From IMG/VR virus record IMGVR_UViG_3300046820_001817, positions 1 through 33,429 of that record: DNA of 33,429 nt, one strand, 5' to 3'. This document shows, one piece after another, positions 22,636 through 30,710 of this stretch. Below the pieces are notes generated by a model. The model was not told the DNA's origin. It worked only from the letters and a program-made list of their open reading frames with translations, and did no database searches. The position numbers and the translations under genes were made by a program. This DNA comes from a virus. Within the stretch, counting starts at the first letter, position 1, and each line of letters starts with the position of its first letter.

Positions 22636-23076
22636 ATGGCTAAGCGGATTGCAGAGCTGGCACGGCGGCAGGAAATCGAGCAACGGTATACCGAGGAATT
22701 TGTACAGGAAATGGCGCCAAATCTAACTGATTACCTGTTACCAATTCGCGAGGTAGTGAATGATCCGGTATTCCCTGGTGAATTGCTGTTAGGTGTTACC
22801 TACACACTGCAGCGGGAGCCACACTCGAGCTGGCATCGAACGGCACGTATTTTCGAGCGCAAGATACAAGAGGAAGAGGTGACTATAGTAGAGCTGAGCT
22901 GCAGCACTGAACGAATGAAGATGATTTGGACATTTGATTATGATGATGCATTGTGCCAGGCTGCCGATTTTCTACAGGCGGCATTAGTTTCAGAGGGGTT
23001 TGTTTATGTACCGAAAAAAATACCGAGCGCCTGGTATGCCGAGCAAGCAAATCAGCACCTCGAGCAAGATGGTTAG
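22636..23076 (+). CDS. Hypothetical early protein
   Basis: This 146-residue protein has a GGGAG Shine-Dalgarno. A charged N-terminal helix (KRIAELARRQEIEQRYTEEF) is followed by mixed alpha/beta sequence. No motif is recognised. Its 3' end overlaps the start of a ribbon-helix-helix gene by 8 bases. Function unknown. Confidence 0.6.
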   Translation: MAKRIAELARRQEIEQRYTEEFVQEMAPNLTDYLLPIREVVNDPVFPGELLLGVTYTLQREPHSSWHRTARIFERKIQEEEVTIVELSCSTERMKMIWTFDYDDALCQAADFLQAALVSEGFVYVPKKIPSAWYAEQANQHLEQDG

Positions 23077-23239
23077 CATTCGTATGCCTATCGAAATGGT
23101 GCCGTTATGGAAGGCAGCAGCCGAGCGGCAGCAAATGACGGGTACGGGGTTTATTTTGGATGCACTGCATAAAGCAATAGCGCGCGCCAGTGATGACGCG
23201 CGCCAGGGCTGCAGCACAGATACAGCAAGCACAGTATAA
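23069..23239 (+). CDS. Ribbon-helix-helix-like DNA-binding protein
   Basis: The start is set at ATG 23069 because the strand MVSIRMP opens a typical ribbon-helix-helix fold. A longer frame from 23000 would overlap the previous gene by more than 70 bases. The 56-residue product continues with LWKAAAERQQMTGTGFILDALHKAIARA, two helices as in CopG/Arc-type regulators, and a polar tail. Such proteins are dimeric DNA-binding regulators. The target is unknown; nearby promoters at 21515 and 30160 are candidates. Confidence 0.6.
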   Translation: MVSIRMPIEMVPLWKAAAERQQMTGTGFILDALHKAIARASDDARQGCSTDTASTV

Positions 23240-23254
23240 CAAAGAGGCACTACA

Positions 23255-23596
23255 ATGCGAGAAACTGATTTGGACTATCTGCGAATACTGACGCGCGATT
23301 ACCTCGAGTATAACAGCGAGGTAAAAGAGCTAGAAGAGCGCGCCAAAACAACGCGCGAAAGCATTGCAGATTTAATGCGTACGGCAGAAATCAAGAGCCA
23401 CACAATTAAGGGCCTGGCTACGCTCAAGATGACAGGCGAGAGCGAACGGTACAGCTACGATACCGCGGCAATTGATAATTTGATACTTGAGCTTATCGAT
23501 CAAAACACAGAGGCAACCGACGCAATAGCCAGGCGATTACGCGCGTATAAGAAAACAACCACGGTGAAATCATTTCTACGCATAGAAAAGGAATAG
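23255..23596 (+). CDS. Helical hypothetical protein
   Basis: This 113-residue charged protein has a GAGG Shine-Dalgarno. A long N-terminal helix (YLEYNSEVKELEERAKTTR) suggests a coiled coil, followed by a short beta part (GLATLKMTGESERYSYD) and a helix. The layout is loosely like siphovirus Gp157 or Gam-type early proteins, but I cannot confirm either. It lies between two small DNA-binding-type genes and upstream of the SSB-like gene. Confidence 0.58.
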   Translation: MRETDLDYLRILTRDYLEYNSEVKELEERAKTTRESIADLMRTAEIKSHTIKGLATLKMTGESERYSYDTAAIDNLILELIDQNTEATDAIARRLRAYKKTTTVKSFLRIEKE

Positions 23597-23602
23597 AGCC
23601 GT

Positions 23603-23791
23603 ATGCCCAGGCCTGTACTAGCAATGCCGAATTGGTTACACAAACGGATAACCGAAACGGCAAACCTCTACAATGTATCGGTATCGGCAATCATTGTTGC
23701 AATCCTCGAGGCGTTTTTTATGAACGCAAGTAGCGAGGTTATCGAGCGGGTAATTAACATCATTCGTACAAAGCAGATAGAAAGCGAGTAA
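23603..23791 (+). CDS. Small putative ribbon-helix-helix-type protein
   Basis: This 62-residue protein begins MPRPVLAMPNWLHKRITETANLYN, followed by VSVSAIIVAILEAFF, consistent with the strand and two helices of ribbon-helix-helix proteins. The motif is weaker than in the gene at 23069. It lies five bases before the SSB-like gene. It may regulate early transcription; no target can be assigned. Confidence 0.5.
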   Translation: MPRPVLAMPNWLHKRITETANLYNVSVSAIIVAILEAFFMNASSEVIERVINIIRTKQIESE

Positions 23792-23795
23792 CGCC

Positions 23796-24605
23796 ATGAG
23801 CTGGAAAAATGCAGCAAAGAACGTGCAATGGACAGAGGATACCGAAAAGGCAACATACCCACGCATACGCTGGAATAACGGCAGGCGTGTCGGGCGTGTC
23901 GGGGAGCCAGGGCAATTCTACGTAAAAGCACAGTATATGAACGGCTGCCCTGTCGGCTGGGCTGAATCCCAACTATACCCAAACGAGGAAGGGTACGAGG
24001 CGGCTGATATTGCTATCATCCCGATTGCACGACGTACGCAGCCGTTTACTATGGTAGATGGAGTAATGACCTGGCACAAACAGTACGAGCGTGATAAAGG
24101 CATGAAACTGTATACCGAAATCGTCTGTTTTTTGCGCGGCTATGACGAGCCAGTGATTTTCGCCTGTAAAGGCTGGATTGCTGGCAGGATTACCGCGGTA
24201 AAGCGTAGCGTATTTCAAGAGCATAATGATCTGGTCGTAAAAGTAGCAAACGCGCAAGCCGAGGCAGCGTTACCACAATGGGCGTTTTGGGTAGAGTTTG
24301 GCGGGGCATACGATAAGCAGGGCAAACCCGTGTTTATCGAGGTAGGCAGCGGCAGCCAAAAAGCAGCATTGCATGATGTTGTGTGGCTCGGCGGCATTAC
24401 CCAGCCAGCGAATGATAAACAAATCGAGGCCCTGTACATTGGTGATGAATTATTTAACAAGGCTGCCGTATTGCGTGCCGAGCTAGTAAATAGCGGCTGG
24501 CTCGAGGAACGACGCGGCAACACACAAGCCGAGGAAATTGCAGCGGCTACGCCTAAGATTGCACCACAATCCGAGGTGCCGTATGATGAGGAATCTATAT
24601 TTTAA
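23796..24605 (+). CDS. Putative single-stranded DNA-binding protein
   Basis: This 269-residue protein ends in an acidic tail with a hydrophobic tip (VPYDEESIF), like the DDDIPF tail by which SSBs recruit replication partners. A flexible Ala/Pro-rich region precedes it, and the central part is beta-rich (IVCFLRGYDEPVIFACKGW). It is larger than bacterial SSB and lies directly before the primase-helicase gene. A terminator follows it, so it ends the transcription unit from 21515. Similar phage proteins bind ssDNA; the OB fold is inferred. Confidence 0.6.
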   Translation: MSWKNAAKNVQWTEDTEKATYPRIRWNNGRRVGRVGEPGQFYVKAQYMNGCPVGWAESQLYPNEEGYEAADIAIIPIARRTQPFTMVDGVMTWHKQYERDKGMKLYTEIVCFLRGYDEPVIFACKGWIAGRITAVKRSVFQEHNDLVVKVANAQAEAALPQWAFWVEFGGAYDKQGKPVFIEVGSGSQKAALHDVVWLGGITQPANDKQIEALYIGDELFNKAAVLRAELVNSGWLEERRGNTQAEEIAAATPKIAPQSEVPYDEESIF

Positions 24606-24619
24606 GTAGGATTAGCGCG

Positions 24620-24654
24620 GGCAGGTTAGCACTGTGCTAGCCTGCCTTTATTAT
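24620..24654 (+). terminator. Intrinsic terminator after the SSB-like gene
   Basis: GGCAGGTTAGCAC (24620-24632) pairs with GTGCTAGCCTGCC (24634-24646) with one G-T wobble, followed by TTTATTATTT. The apical pairs must open to make a loop. It separates the SSB-like gene from the primase-helicase gene. Confidence 0.7.
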
Positions 24655-24665
24655 TTGGGGTAGCT

Positions 24666-26708
24666 ATGGATAGTACAGCAGCACAGGTGCTGGCAGCGTT
24701 AAAGCTCGAGCCAAACGAGGCGGGACAATATCGGCTTAATTCACCTTTACGGCCAGGCAGCGACAGCAATGCATTCAGCTTGCACATAACCGACGGAGAA
24801 CACGGTACCTGGCACGATCACGTTACCCAAGAATCAGGCAGCTTGTATGACCTCATCAAACGCTGCCCTGATTGGGGTATAGAGCCCTTGAGAGCGACGA
24901 TAGATAGCAGCAAGCGTGTTTATACTGACCATATCGATTACGCCTTGCAAAAGGGCGTTATTTGGGCTGTATTTGCTGATGCTGGTTTTAAGCCAGTGCG
25001 ACATATGCGACGGCCAGCATTAGAAATCAGTACCAACAACGGCAAGCGCTATCGGTATCTGGATTACCAGGGCGGCGAAACCTACACAAACGAAAAAGGG
25101 TTCACCGCGTGCTGGTACCGTCTGAATGAGGCTGTCAAGATGGCGCGAGCCAGTAAACAGCCGCTCGTATACTGCAACGGGGAGGCATCCACAGTTGTAG
25201 CACAGCATTTTGGAATTCCTGCCATTACTCTTGCAGGCGGCGGGGAGCGTGCACCAACCCCAAGCCTGCTGGCAGAGTTAAGCCGTATTTGGTCTGGCTC
25301 GATCATCATTGCACTCGATTGCGATAAAGCAGGCAGGGCAGCAACGGCAAAAGCAACCAAGGCAATGCAAGATGCTCGAATCAGTTGTTACGCTGTCGAT
25401 ATGCAATTAGGCAGCGGCGGGGATTTGGCAGACTGGGCAAAACTGTACGAAGCCGAGGCAATGCAACGCCTGGCAGCGCTCGAGCCGCAATCATTCAGCG
25501 CAAGTAATGAGTTATCGTACGAGCTTATCAGCGCGGATGCACTCGACAAAAAACGGTTTGCTGCCCTTACCTGGATTGTCGAAGAGTTAACGCCTGAAGG
25601 CTGTTTTATTTTGGCAGGCAAACCCAAGGCGCGTAAAAGTTGGGTAGGCACTCACATTGCGCGCGCTGTTGCTCGGGGTGATTTGGTATTTGGCAAATAC
25701 AAACCAACACAGGGCCGCGTGCTGTATTTGGATCTTGAATCCAATGAGCGGCGTATGCAATCCCGATTACGCCAAATGGAATTAACCGACGAATACGGCA
25801 ACCCGCAAGGGCAGCCAGCAAATTTGATGATTGCTACCGATTGGAGCCGAGGTACACAGGCGGTAGACGATTTAGAGGCGTATCTACTGAAATACCCTGA
25901 TACCGTTTTGGTAGTAATTGACATTCTCGAGAATTTCCGCGCGCCTCGCGATAAGCATGCAAACCCGTACAGCGAAGATTACGACGCGGTAAAGCCTCTC
26001 ACTATGCTGGCAGAAAAATACCATTGCGCAATCATTGCCATACACCATACTCGGAAAAGCAAATCCGATGATGCATTCGACGAAATAAGCGGCACAACGG
26101 GCCTGGCTGGTGGCGTTTCAGGTATGTATATTTTGAGCCGTTTGCCAGCTGATGAAACGCAATCCGAGCTGTTGGTACGGGGCCGCGATATTGAGGCAGA
26201 CGATAAACGGTTAATGACATGGAATAGCGATAAATCACACCATGAAATTATCGGTGATCCGGAATCATTCTTACTCACCAAAGAGCGTGCCGAGGTGCTG
26301 GCATTCCTCGAGGATACAAACGGCACACATTGGCGCGTGCAAGATATTAGCGAGCATATCGGCAAGTCTAGGCAATCAACGTATAACCTGCTGTCACGGC
26401 TAAAGGCATCGGGGCATGTAAAGCAAGATCAGCAAGGCAAGTATTTTATTATCAAGAGCGTTGCACCATACGTGCCAGTTGGGTACGAATCGAGAGCCGA
26501 AAAAGCCAAAACCGCTGAAATAGTACAATCAGTAACAGCCGAGCCGTTGCCTCGAGTAACAGCAACAGCGATGATACCTGATCAGCGGGTACCACAGTTG
26601 AAGGCAGCATTAGCAGCAGGCAACATTGCAGAATTTGAGCGGCTTGCCGCAATATTTCTACCTACTCGAGCAATGATAGATACATTACGCGGGGAGCTGT
26701 CAGCATGA
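24666..26708 (+). CDS. Primase-helicase (TOPRIM plus RepA-like ATPase)
   Basis: This 680-residue replication protein has several domains. The N-terminal 100 residues resemble a primase zinc-binding region that has lost its cysteines (GTWHDHVTQESGSLYDLI). A TOPRIM domain follows with E173 (YCNGEAS) and D218/D220 (ALDCDKAG). A RecA-fold AAA_25/RepA-type ATPase has Walker A GKPKARKS at 318-325, Walker B ending at D419 (VLVVID), and AIHHTRK. A C-terminal winged helix lies at about 542-594. It would synthesise primers and unwind DNA at the fork. No DNA polymerase is present, so host polymerase is probably recruited. Confidence 0.85.
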   Translation: MDSTAAQVLAALKLEPNEAGQYRLNSPLRPGSDSNAFSLHITDGEHGTWHDHVTQESGSLYDLIKRCPDWGIEPLRATIDSSKRVYTDHIDYALQKGVIWAVFADAGFKPVRHMRRPALEISTNNGKRYRYLDYQGGETYTNEKGFTACWYRLNEAVKMARASKQPLVYCNGEASTVVAQHFGIPAITLAGGGERAPTPSLLAELSRIWSGSIIIALDCDKAGRAATAKATKAMQDARISCYAVDMQLGSGGDLADWAKLYEAEAMQRLAALEPQSFSASNELSYELISADALDKKRFAALTWIVEELTPEGCFILAGKPKARKSWVGTHIARAVARGDLVFGKYKPTQGRVLYLDLESNERRMQSRLRQMELTDEYGNPQGQPANLMIATDWSRGTQAVDDLEAYLLKYPDTVLVVIDILENFRAPRDKHANPYSEDYDAVKPLTMLAEKYHCAIIAIHHTRKSKSDDAFDEISGTTGLAGGVSGMYILSRLPADETQSELLVRGRDIEADDKRLMTWNSDKSHHEIIGDPESFLLTKERAEVLAFLEDTNGTHWRVQDISEHIGKSRQSTYNLLSRLKASGHVKQDQQGKYFIIKSVAPYVPVGYESRAEKAKTAEIVQSVTAEPLPRVTATAMIPDQRVPQLKAALAAGNIAEFERLAAIFLPTRAMIDTLRGELSA

Positions 26709-27106
26709 CTATACCAAACCGCAATGCAGGGCTGTGGCAGCCGATTTGTGCATACTGCCTAGAAAAGTATCAGCCTGTGAATGATGATGGCATTGCCCTG
26801 TGTGGGTTTTGCCGACATCAGCGAACCAAGATACTTACTAGGCTGCAGACCATGGCAGGCGTGTTAAATGCCTCGCTGGTGCATGCAATCGAATCATTAA
26901 ACGATGTAGACAGTGATCGATACACGGCATACTATTTGGCTGCCGAGCAATGCCCAGCCGATAAGCGCGAGGCCCTGCAACGAAAGCTGCAGAAAACCAT
27001 TGCAGCAGGCGGCGCGTTTGGCGATTGCCTGGCATTACGCCTGAAAGTAGAGGCAGCCCAGGCGCGCTATCTAACTATCAAAACACTGTACGAGGCGATA
27101 CCATGA
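26705..27106 (+). CDS. Zinc-ribbon-containing hypothetical protein
   Basis: This 133-residue protein has a probable zinc ribbon: C15-x2-C18 (ICAYCLEKY), then LCGFCRHQ about 14 residues later. The rest is helical with Ala-rich segments. It overlaps both the primase-helicase and the multi-HTH gene by four bases, so it is probably a small replication accessory. The family is not recognised. Confidence 0.62.
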   Translation: MTIPNRNAGLWQPICAYCLEKYQPVNDDGIALCGFCRHQRTKILTRLQTMAGVLNASLVHAIESLNDVDSDRYTAYYLAAEQCPADKREALQRKLQKTIAAGGAFGDCLALRLKVEAAQARYLTIKTLYEAIP

Positions 27107-28152
27107 CACAGCCTACTGCACAACAGATACGCGAATACGCGCGGCACCATACCCAAATCGAAACGCGCAAGCATTTTGGCATCACGCGGCGGCAGCTACT
27201 CGATGCAATTGGGGAAATTACTATGCGTAAACCCTGGCACGATCCCGACGTGTTTGCCGCTGATTTGCGCAAGTTTAAAAACAACGTGCCATTACTGGCG
27301 AAATATTACGGTGTATCAGAAAGCAGCGTATACAGCCGTAAAAAGCGCCTCGCAATACCCAACATACGCAAGAGTTGGGGCAAGAAGGCTGATAATTATA
27401 TTTTGATGAATATTCACATTGCAAGCCTGGCAGATATTGCCAAACACCTTAAACGCACTACTCGAGCCGTTGCCGAGCGCGCGCGGCATTTGGGCATTTC
27501 GTATAAAGCAGCGCTTGGTTATACAAACGCCATGCTTGCTGAAGATTTGCAAACGAGTAGCAGCCAAATCAGCACCTGGGCAGAAAAAAACGGCCTGCCA
27601 TACGATGAACACAAAAGCGGGCATCGATCCTACGATTTGGATAACGTATACACCTGGCTCGAGGCAGGCAACATCTTGCGTTTAATCAATATCGACAAAT
27701 GCAGCAAGCAATTGCAGCAGATGCATGCCGAGGCAATGCAAAAGTATGTAGGCGCTCTCGAGCTTGCAACGTACGGTTTCGATGTACACAATAAACAACA
27801 CGCGCGCGCGCTCAAACCGCATTGCATCGGCAGAATGTGGGGATTTGGGCACGTATACGAGCGCGCTGCCATTTATGACTATGTTATTTTGTGGGTGCCG
27901 ACGATGAAAACGCGCGCGCTCTATTATGAAACCTGGTTTGGTTATTTGATTCACGATTTTCACCAGCGCTACATACAAACCAACCAGCTTGCTGCTATGA
28001 TCGGCGTGCAAAACATCACAGGCAGCGTATATGCCTATGGATTCCCAAGGCCGGTAAAATCAGGCATACACAGCCGAGCCGAGGTTATTGCCTGGCTGCA
28101 ATTATCGGGGAAATATCCCCAAATGCTGAAGGGGTTAACCAGTGGCAAGTAA
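27103..28152 (+). CDS. Multi-HTH DNA-binding protein adjacent to the origin-like region
   Basis: ATG 27103 is chosen over 27025 because it overlaps the upstream TGA and has GAGG seven bases before. The 349-residue product has several HTH-like units: about 5-40 (ETRKHFGITRRQLLDAI), 46-85 (LLAKYYGVSESSVYSRKKR), 100-132 (LADIAKHLKRTTRAVAERA), 138-190 (LAEDLQTSSSQISTWAEKN) and a last near 295-340. The middle is unlike any family I know. Located just upstream of the iteron-like repeats, it is a candidate origin-binding or regulatory protein. The protein at 1277 shares this architecture. Confidence 0.68.
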   Translation: MTQPTAQQIREYARHHTQIETRKHFGITRRQLLDAIGEITMRKPWHDPDVFAADLRKFKNNVPLLAKYYGVSESSVYSRKKRLAIPNIRKSWGKKADNYILMNIHIASLADIAKHLKRTTRAVAERARHLGISYKAALGYTNAMLAEDLQTSSSQISTWAEKNGLPYDEHKSGHRSYDLDNVYTWLEAGNILRLINIDKCSKQLQQMHAEAMQKYVGALELATYGFDVHNKQHARALKPHCIGRMWGFGHVYERAAIYDYVILWVPTMKTRALYYETWFGYLIHDFHQRYIQTNQLAAMIGVQNITGSVYAYGFPRPVKSGIHSRAEVIAWLQLSGKYPQMLKGLTSGK

Positions 28153-28441
28153 GCTGCAGTACCGAAAACGCAATATAGACCAAAACCAGCCGCTCATTGT
28201 CGCTGCCTTGCGTGCCTGTGGTGCCAGTGTCGTACTGCTGCATGATGCAGGCGCGGGCGTGCCTGATTTGTTAGTTGGATACCGCGGGCATACCCTGTTG
28301 ATCGAGGTAAAAAACCCAGCAATTAAAGGCAAGCTTAATGAGCGGCAAATACAGTGGCAGGCGCAATGGCTCGGCGCGCCTGTGCATGTTGTGTACACTG
28401 CCGAGCAAGCGCGCGACGTGCTCGAGGCGTTGCGTTTGTAG
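28142..28441 (+). CDS. VRR-NUC-type nuclease
   Basis: This 99-residue protein begins at GTG 28142, overlapping the previous gene. It has the PD-(D/E)xK core of VRR-NUC nucleases: PD with D42, then E55-x-K57 in LLIEVKNP, followed by a Gln-rich helix (NERQIQWQAQW). Stand-alone VRR-NUC domains of this size occur in phage replication modules and may resolve junctions or nick DNA. It is the last gene before the origin-like region. Confidence 0.8.
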   Translation: MASKLQYRKRNIDQNQPLIVAALRACGASVVLLHDAGAGVPDLLVGYRGHTLLIEVKNPAIKGKLNERQIQWQAQWLGAPVHVVYTAEQARDVLEALRL

Positions 28442-28840
28442 CGTACATTTTGTACACAGGTGTACACAGGCATATGCAAAACGCGCGTATATAGCTAATA
28501 CGCGCGTTGTTTTGTGCATTGCAACGCGGTACAAGCCTCGAGGCGGCAGGCGTTTCGGCAGCCATTGCGCCTGATGTTTACACGTCACGAAGAAATATCA
28601 GTGTACATGTTTACAAGTATGCTGTTTAAAGCATTGTAACGCGCTAAAACGTGTACACAGGGGGGGTGTTTACACCTGTGACAACCTGTTTACAAATGTA
28701 AACGGCTGTAAACAGGTACACACAGGTACACAGGTGTAAACAGGTGTAAACAGGTAAAATACAGACGAAAAAAGAGTACCTACATATAGATATATATATA
28801 TATATATATAAAACTCTCTATAGTGTGTGTTGTTTCTCTT
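28442..28840. other. Iteron-like repeats plus AT tract: candidate replication origin
   Basis: No gene is supported here. TGTACACAGG occurs twice in tandem (28451-28470). Between about 28570 and 28760 there are many variants of TGTTTACA, GTGTACACAGG and GGTGTAAACA in both orientations, including a tandem pair of GGTGTAAACA near 28733-28752. An alternating TA tract follows (about 28791-28811). Closely spaced short repeats next to an AT-rich segment, beside replication genes, are typical of iteron origins with an unwinding element. Confidence 0.6.
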
Positions 28841-29159
28841 GCTCATGCGTTGTTTGGCACTCTTGTTGATATACTCAGTATTCTATTGGTATTGTCGTGT
28901 TTTGAGCGGTTTATTTGCCTTGCATACTGAAATGCTATAGCTGGGCAGTATGACGCGCGCGCAATGTGACCGACCAGTCATATGCATGCACCTCAGGCAG
29001 GCGCAATGTTGATGCTGCCTGAACCTGTCATATAGGTGCGGGCATTGCTGGGTATGGCAGCCAAAGGGCGAGCCCAGCCCTCGCGCGCGCGAGCGCGCTC
29101 GGGCCGGGCTCGTCTGCCTCGATCGCGTTGCGTGCCAGGGCAGGCGGGGAGCCAGGCAG

Positions 29160-29193
29160 CGGCAGCGGGTGCACAACGCGCGCGCCATGCTCG
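29160..29193 (+). repeat. 34-bp direct repeat, copy 1
   Basis: This stretch (beginning CGGCAGCGGG, ending CGCCATGCTCG) recurs exactly at 29391-29424. A third partial copy sharing the GCGCGCGCCATGCTCGGCA core lies at about 29324-29351; copies 1 and 3 also share the following TGTGGCA. Confidence 0.85.
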
Positions 29194-29390
29194 GCAGTGT
29201 GGCAAGCGTTGCGTATGGCGTTGCAGACAGGTGCAAAGCATGCCGATACCAATGCAACATTATCAAAACAAATGTTGCTTTGAACCAGGGCACAGCATCC
29301 CAATGCCCTGCAACGCTCGGCAGCGCGCGCGCCATGCTCGGCACTGTGGCAGCAGGCGGCGGCAGTGTGGTGCCAGCTCGGCAGTGATCG

Positions 29391-29424
29391 CGGCAGCGGG
29401 TGCACAACGCGCGCGCCATGCTCG
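29391..29424 (+). repeat. 34-bp direct repeat, copy 2
   Basis: This is an exact second copy of 29160-29193, 231 bp downstream. Both lie in the G+C-rich non-coding region. Confidence 0.85.
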
Positions 29425-29704
29425 AGGCAGGCAGGGCAGGCGGCGGCACTGTCGGGGCTGGGCTGGGCTGGGCTGCCTCGCTGGCTGCCAACTGTGGGAA
29501 TTTGTTTTCCCCTAAGGAAGCACCGCGCGAGGCAATGAAAAACAAAAAGAAAAAAAGCAAAAGAAATGCTCACCATTGCCTAACGCGTTTAGGTCAACGT
29601 GAGCGCGGTGGTATCCCTTTTGCAGAGCGAGCCACGCAATAATGATAGCACAGCAAAGCAATGTACAATCAGTGCCAAGCAGCACACACAGCAAGGGGCA
29701 AGCA

Positions 29705-29917
29705 ATGACAGACAATCCCGAAACAATAACGCGGCTAATAATGCATTGTGAATTTGTCGTAGACGAAACAACGGCAGACGATACGGCGGTATTTACCTGT
29801 GATCAAATAGAAGTAATTACTACTGCATGGTTTACGATACGAACACGCAAGCCATTAAGCCAGGAACAACAGCAGGCAGCGAAGAAGGAAGCGCGCAAGA
29901 TACTGAAACAGCAATGA
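29705..29917 (+). CDS. Small hypothetical protein
   Basis: ATG 29705 is preferred over 29642 because AGGGG lies just upstream. The 70-residue product is acidic in the middle (DETTADDTAVF) and ends in a helical Lys/Gln-rich tail (QQQAAKKEARKILKQQ). It overlaps the next gene by ATGA. Unrecognised; it is the first gene after the origin-like region. Confidence 0.58.
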   Translation: MTDNPETITRLIMHCEFVVDETTADDTAVFTCDQIEVITTAWFTIRTRKPLSQEQQQAAKKEARKILKQQ

Positions 29918-30123
29918 TCGACACAATGCACATTGCGGAGCTAAGCATATACATACGCTGGCAGCAGCGGGATGATATGGCAGCGGGTGCATGGCAGGTG
30001 CTGCAATATGCGGACGATTTGGGCAGGCGTCTGCCATGGTACGAGGTGCAGCACGGGGAGATCAGCGAAGCCGAAAAGCAGGCAGCGCTATTGCGCGCGA
30101 GGCAACTGGCAAACGGCAAATAG
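29914..30123 (+). CDS. Small hypothetical protein
   Basis: The start at ATG 29914 (overlap with TGA) is preferred over 29827, which lies inside the previous gene. The 69-residue product is helical (LSIYIRWQQRDDMAAGAW, SEAEKQAALLRARQLANG). No family is recognised. A promoter lies directly downstream, so this gene probably ends a short unit. Confidence 0.58.
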   Translation: MIDTMHIAELSIYIRWQQRDDMAAGAWQVLQYADDLGRRLPWYEVQHGEISEAEKQAALLRARQLANGK

Positions 30124-30145
30124 CAGAAAAAAAACAAAAAAGGAA

Positions 30146-30188
30146 TTGCGCGCAACGTATTGACAAAATGTATTACGCCTTTTATACT
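30146..30188 (+). promoter_or_regulatory. Strong sigma70-type promoter with adjacent palindrome
   Basis: TTGACA (30160-30165), a 17-base spacer and TATACT (30183-30188) form a near-consensus promoter. Its upstream and spacer bases (CGTATTGACAAA, TGTATTAC) match the promoter at 21515. A 10-bp perfect palindrome TTGCGCGCAA lies at 30146-30155, just before the -35, and could be an operator. Confidence 0.75.
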
Positions 30189-30221
30189 GCAAGAGGATTT
30201 GCAATAGAGAGAGGCAGCACA

Positions 30222-30710
30222 GTGAGCATGGTAGCAGCATTAATGGATTTTTTGACGGGGAAAACAGCAGAGCGATTGCGAACGCTCGAGGCGCAAGCGG
30301 CAGAGGCATCGGCACGAATGGCAGAGGCGAATTTGCAATTTGCAAAACAGCAAAACGAGCACCTATACAAGCCGACGGATTTTTCGCCATACTTGCCAGC
30401 ATCACGCGAGACGATTGCAAAAGGGCTGTATCAGTGCCAGCAAGCGGGTACCGACGCAACGCAACATCTGAGCGTAGCGAATTATTTGTTTACCCTGAAA
30501 TACGATCACCGTACACAAACATTCACGCTAACCGATAAACCCTGGTACCACATTGAAAAGCGTGATGGTATATGGAATAGTTGCACGGTACAGGGTGATA
30601 TCAGCGGGAATCGCATAATCATTGATGAGGTAAATAGGGCAGTTGGGGAATTGATGCAGATGATTCGCGGGGATATTCGACAGAGCAAACAAGAAGAGGC
30701 AGCACAGTGA
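30222..30710 (+). CDS. Hypothetical protein with coiled-coil N-terminus
   Basis: The start is GTG 30222, downstream of the 30160 promoter and preceded by GAGGCAGCACA. The longer frame from 29991 would begin upstream of the promoter. The 162-residue product has a helical Ala/Glu-rich N-terminus (RLRTLEAQAAEASARMAEAN), then beta-rich sequence (YLFTLKYDHRTQTFTLTDK) and a C-terminal helix. The family is not recognised. It is the first gene of the promoter's operon. Confidence 0.65.
   Translation: MSMVAALMDFLTGKTAERLRTLEAQAAEASARMAEANLQFAKQQNEHLYKPTDFSPYLPASRETIAKGLYQCQQAGTDATQHLSVANYLFTLKYDHRTQTFTLTDKPWYHIEKRDGIWNSCTVQGDISGNRIIIDEVNRAVGELMQMIRGDIRQSKQEEAAQ

Larger units (their letters stand above)
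28841..29704. other. Non-coding G+C-rich region with direct repeats and hairpins
   Basis: The frames here are low-complexity and repetitive, with no credible gene. The segment 29040-29500 is visibly G+C-rich. A nested inverted repeat lies at 28988-29039: TCAGGCAG (28993-29000) pairs with CTGCCTGA (29015-29022), and GCACCT (28988) with AGGTGC (29034). A purine run (about 29536-29567) and a dyad CCTAA/TTAGG (29579-29593) follow. It could belong to the origin, a packaging site or a structured RNA. Confidence 0.55.

Noticed and set aside
28442-28840. CRISPR array
   Set aside because: The repeats are about 10 bases, irregularly spaced and in both orientations, with no constant spacers or cas genes.
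29036-29515. 159-codon frame on the plus strand over the same repeats
   Set aside because: It is Ala/Arg-rich and repetitive, produced by GCG-type runs and the direct repeats, with no plausible fold or start signal.
28883-29560. 225-codon frame on the minus strand in the G+C-rich region
   Set aside because: The translation is low-complexity with a thrice-repeated MARALCTRCR-like unit that mirrors the DNA repeats, it has no Shine-Dalgarno, and every credible gene is on the other strand.
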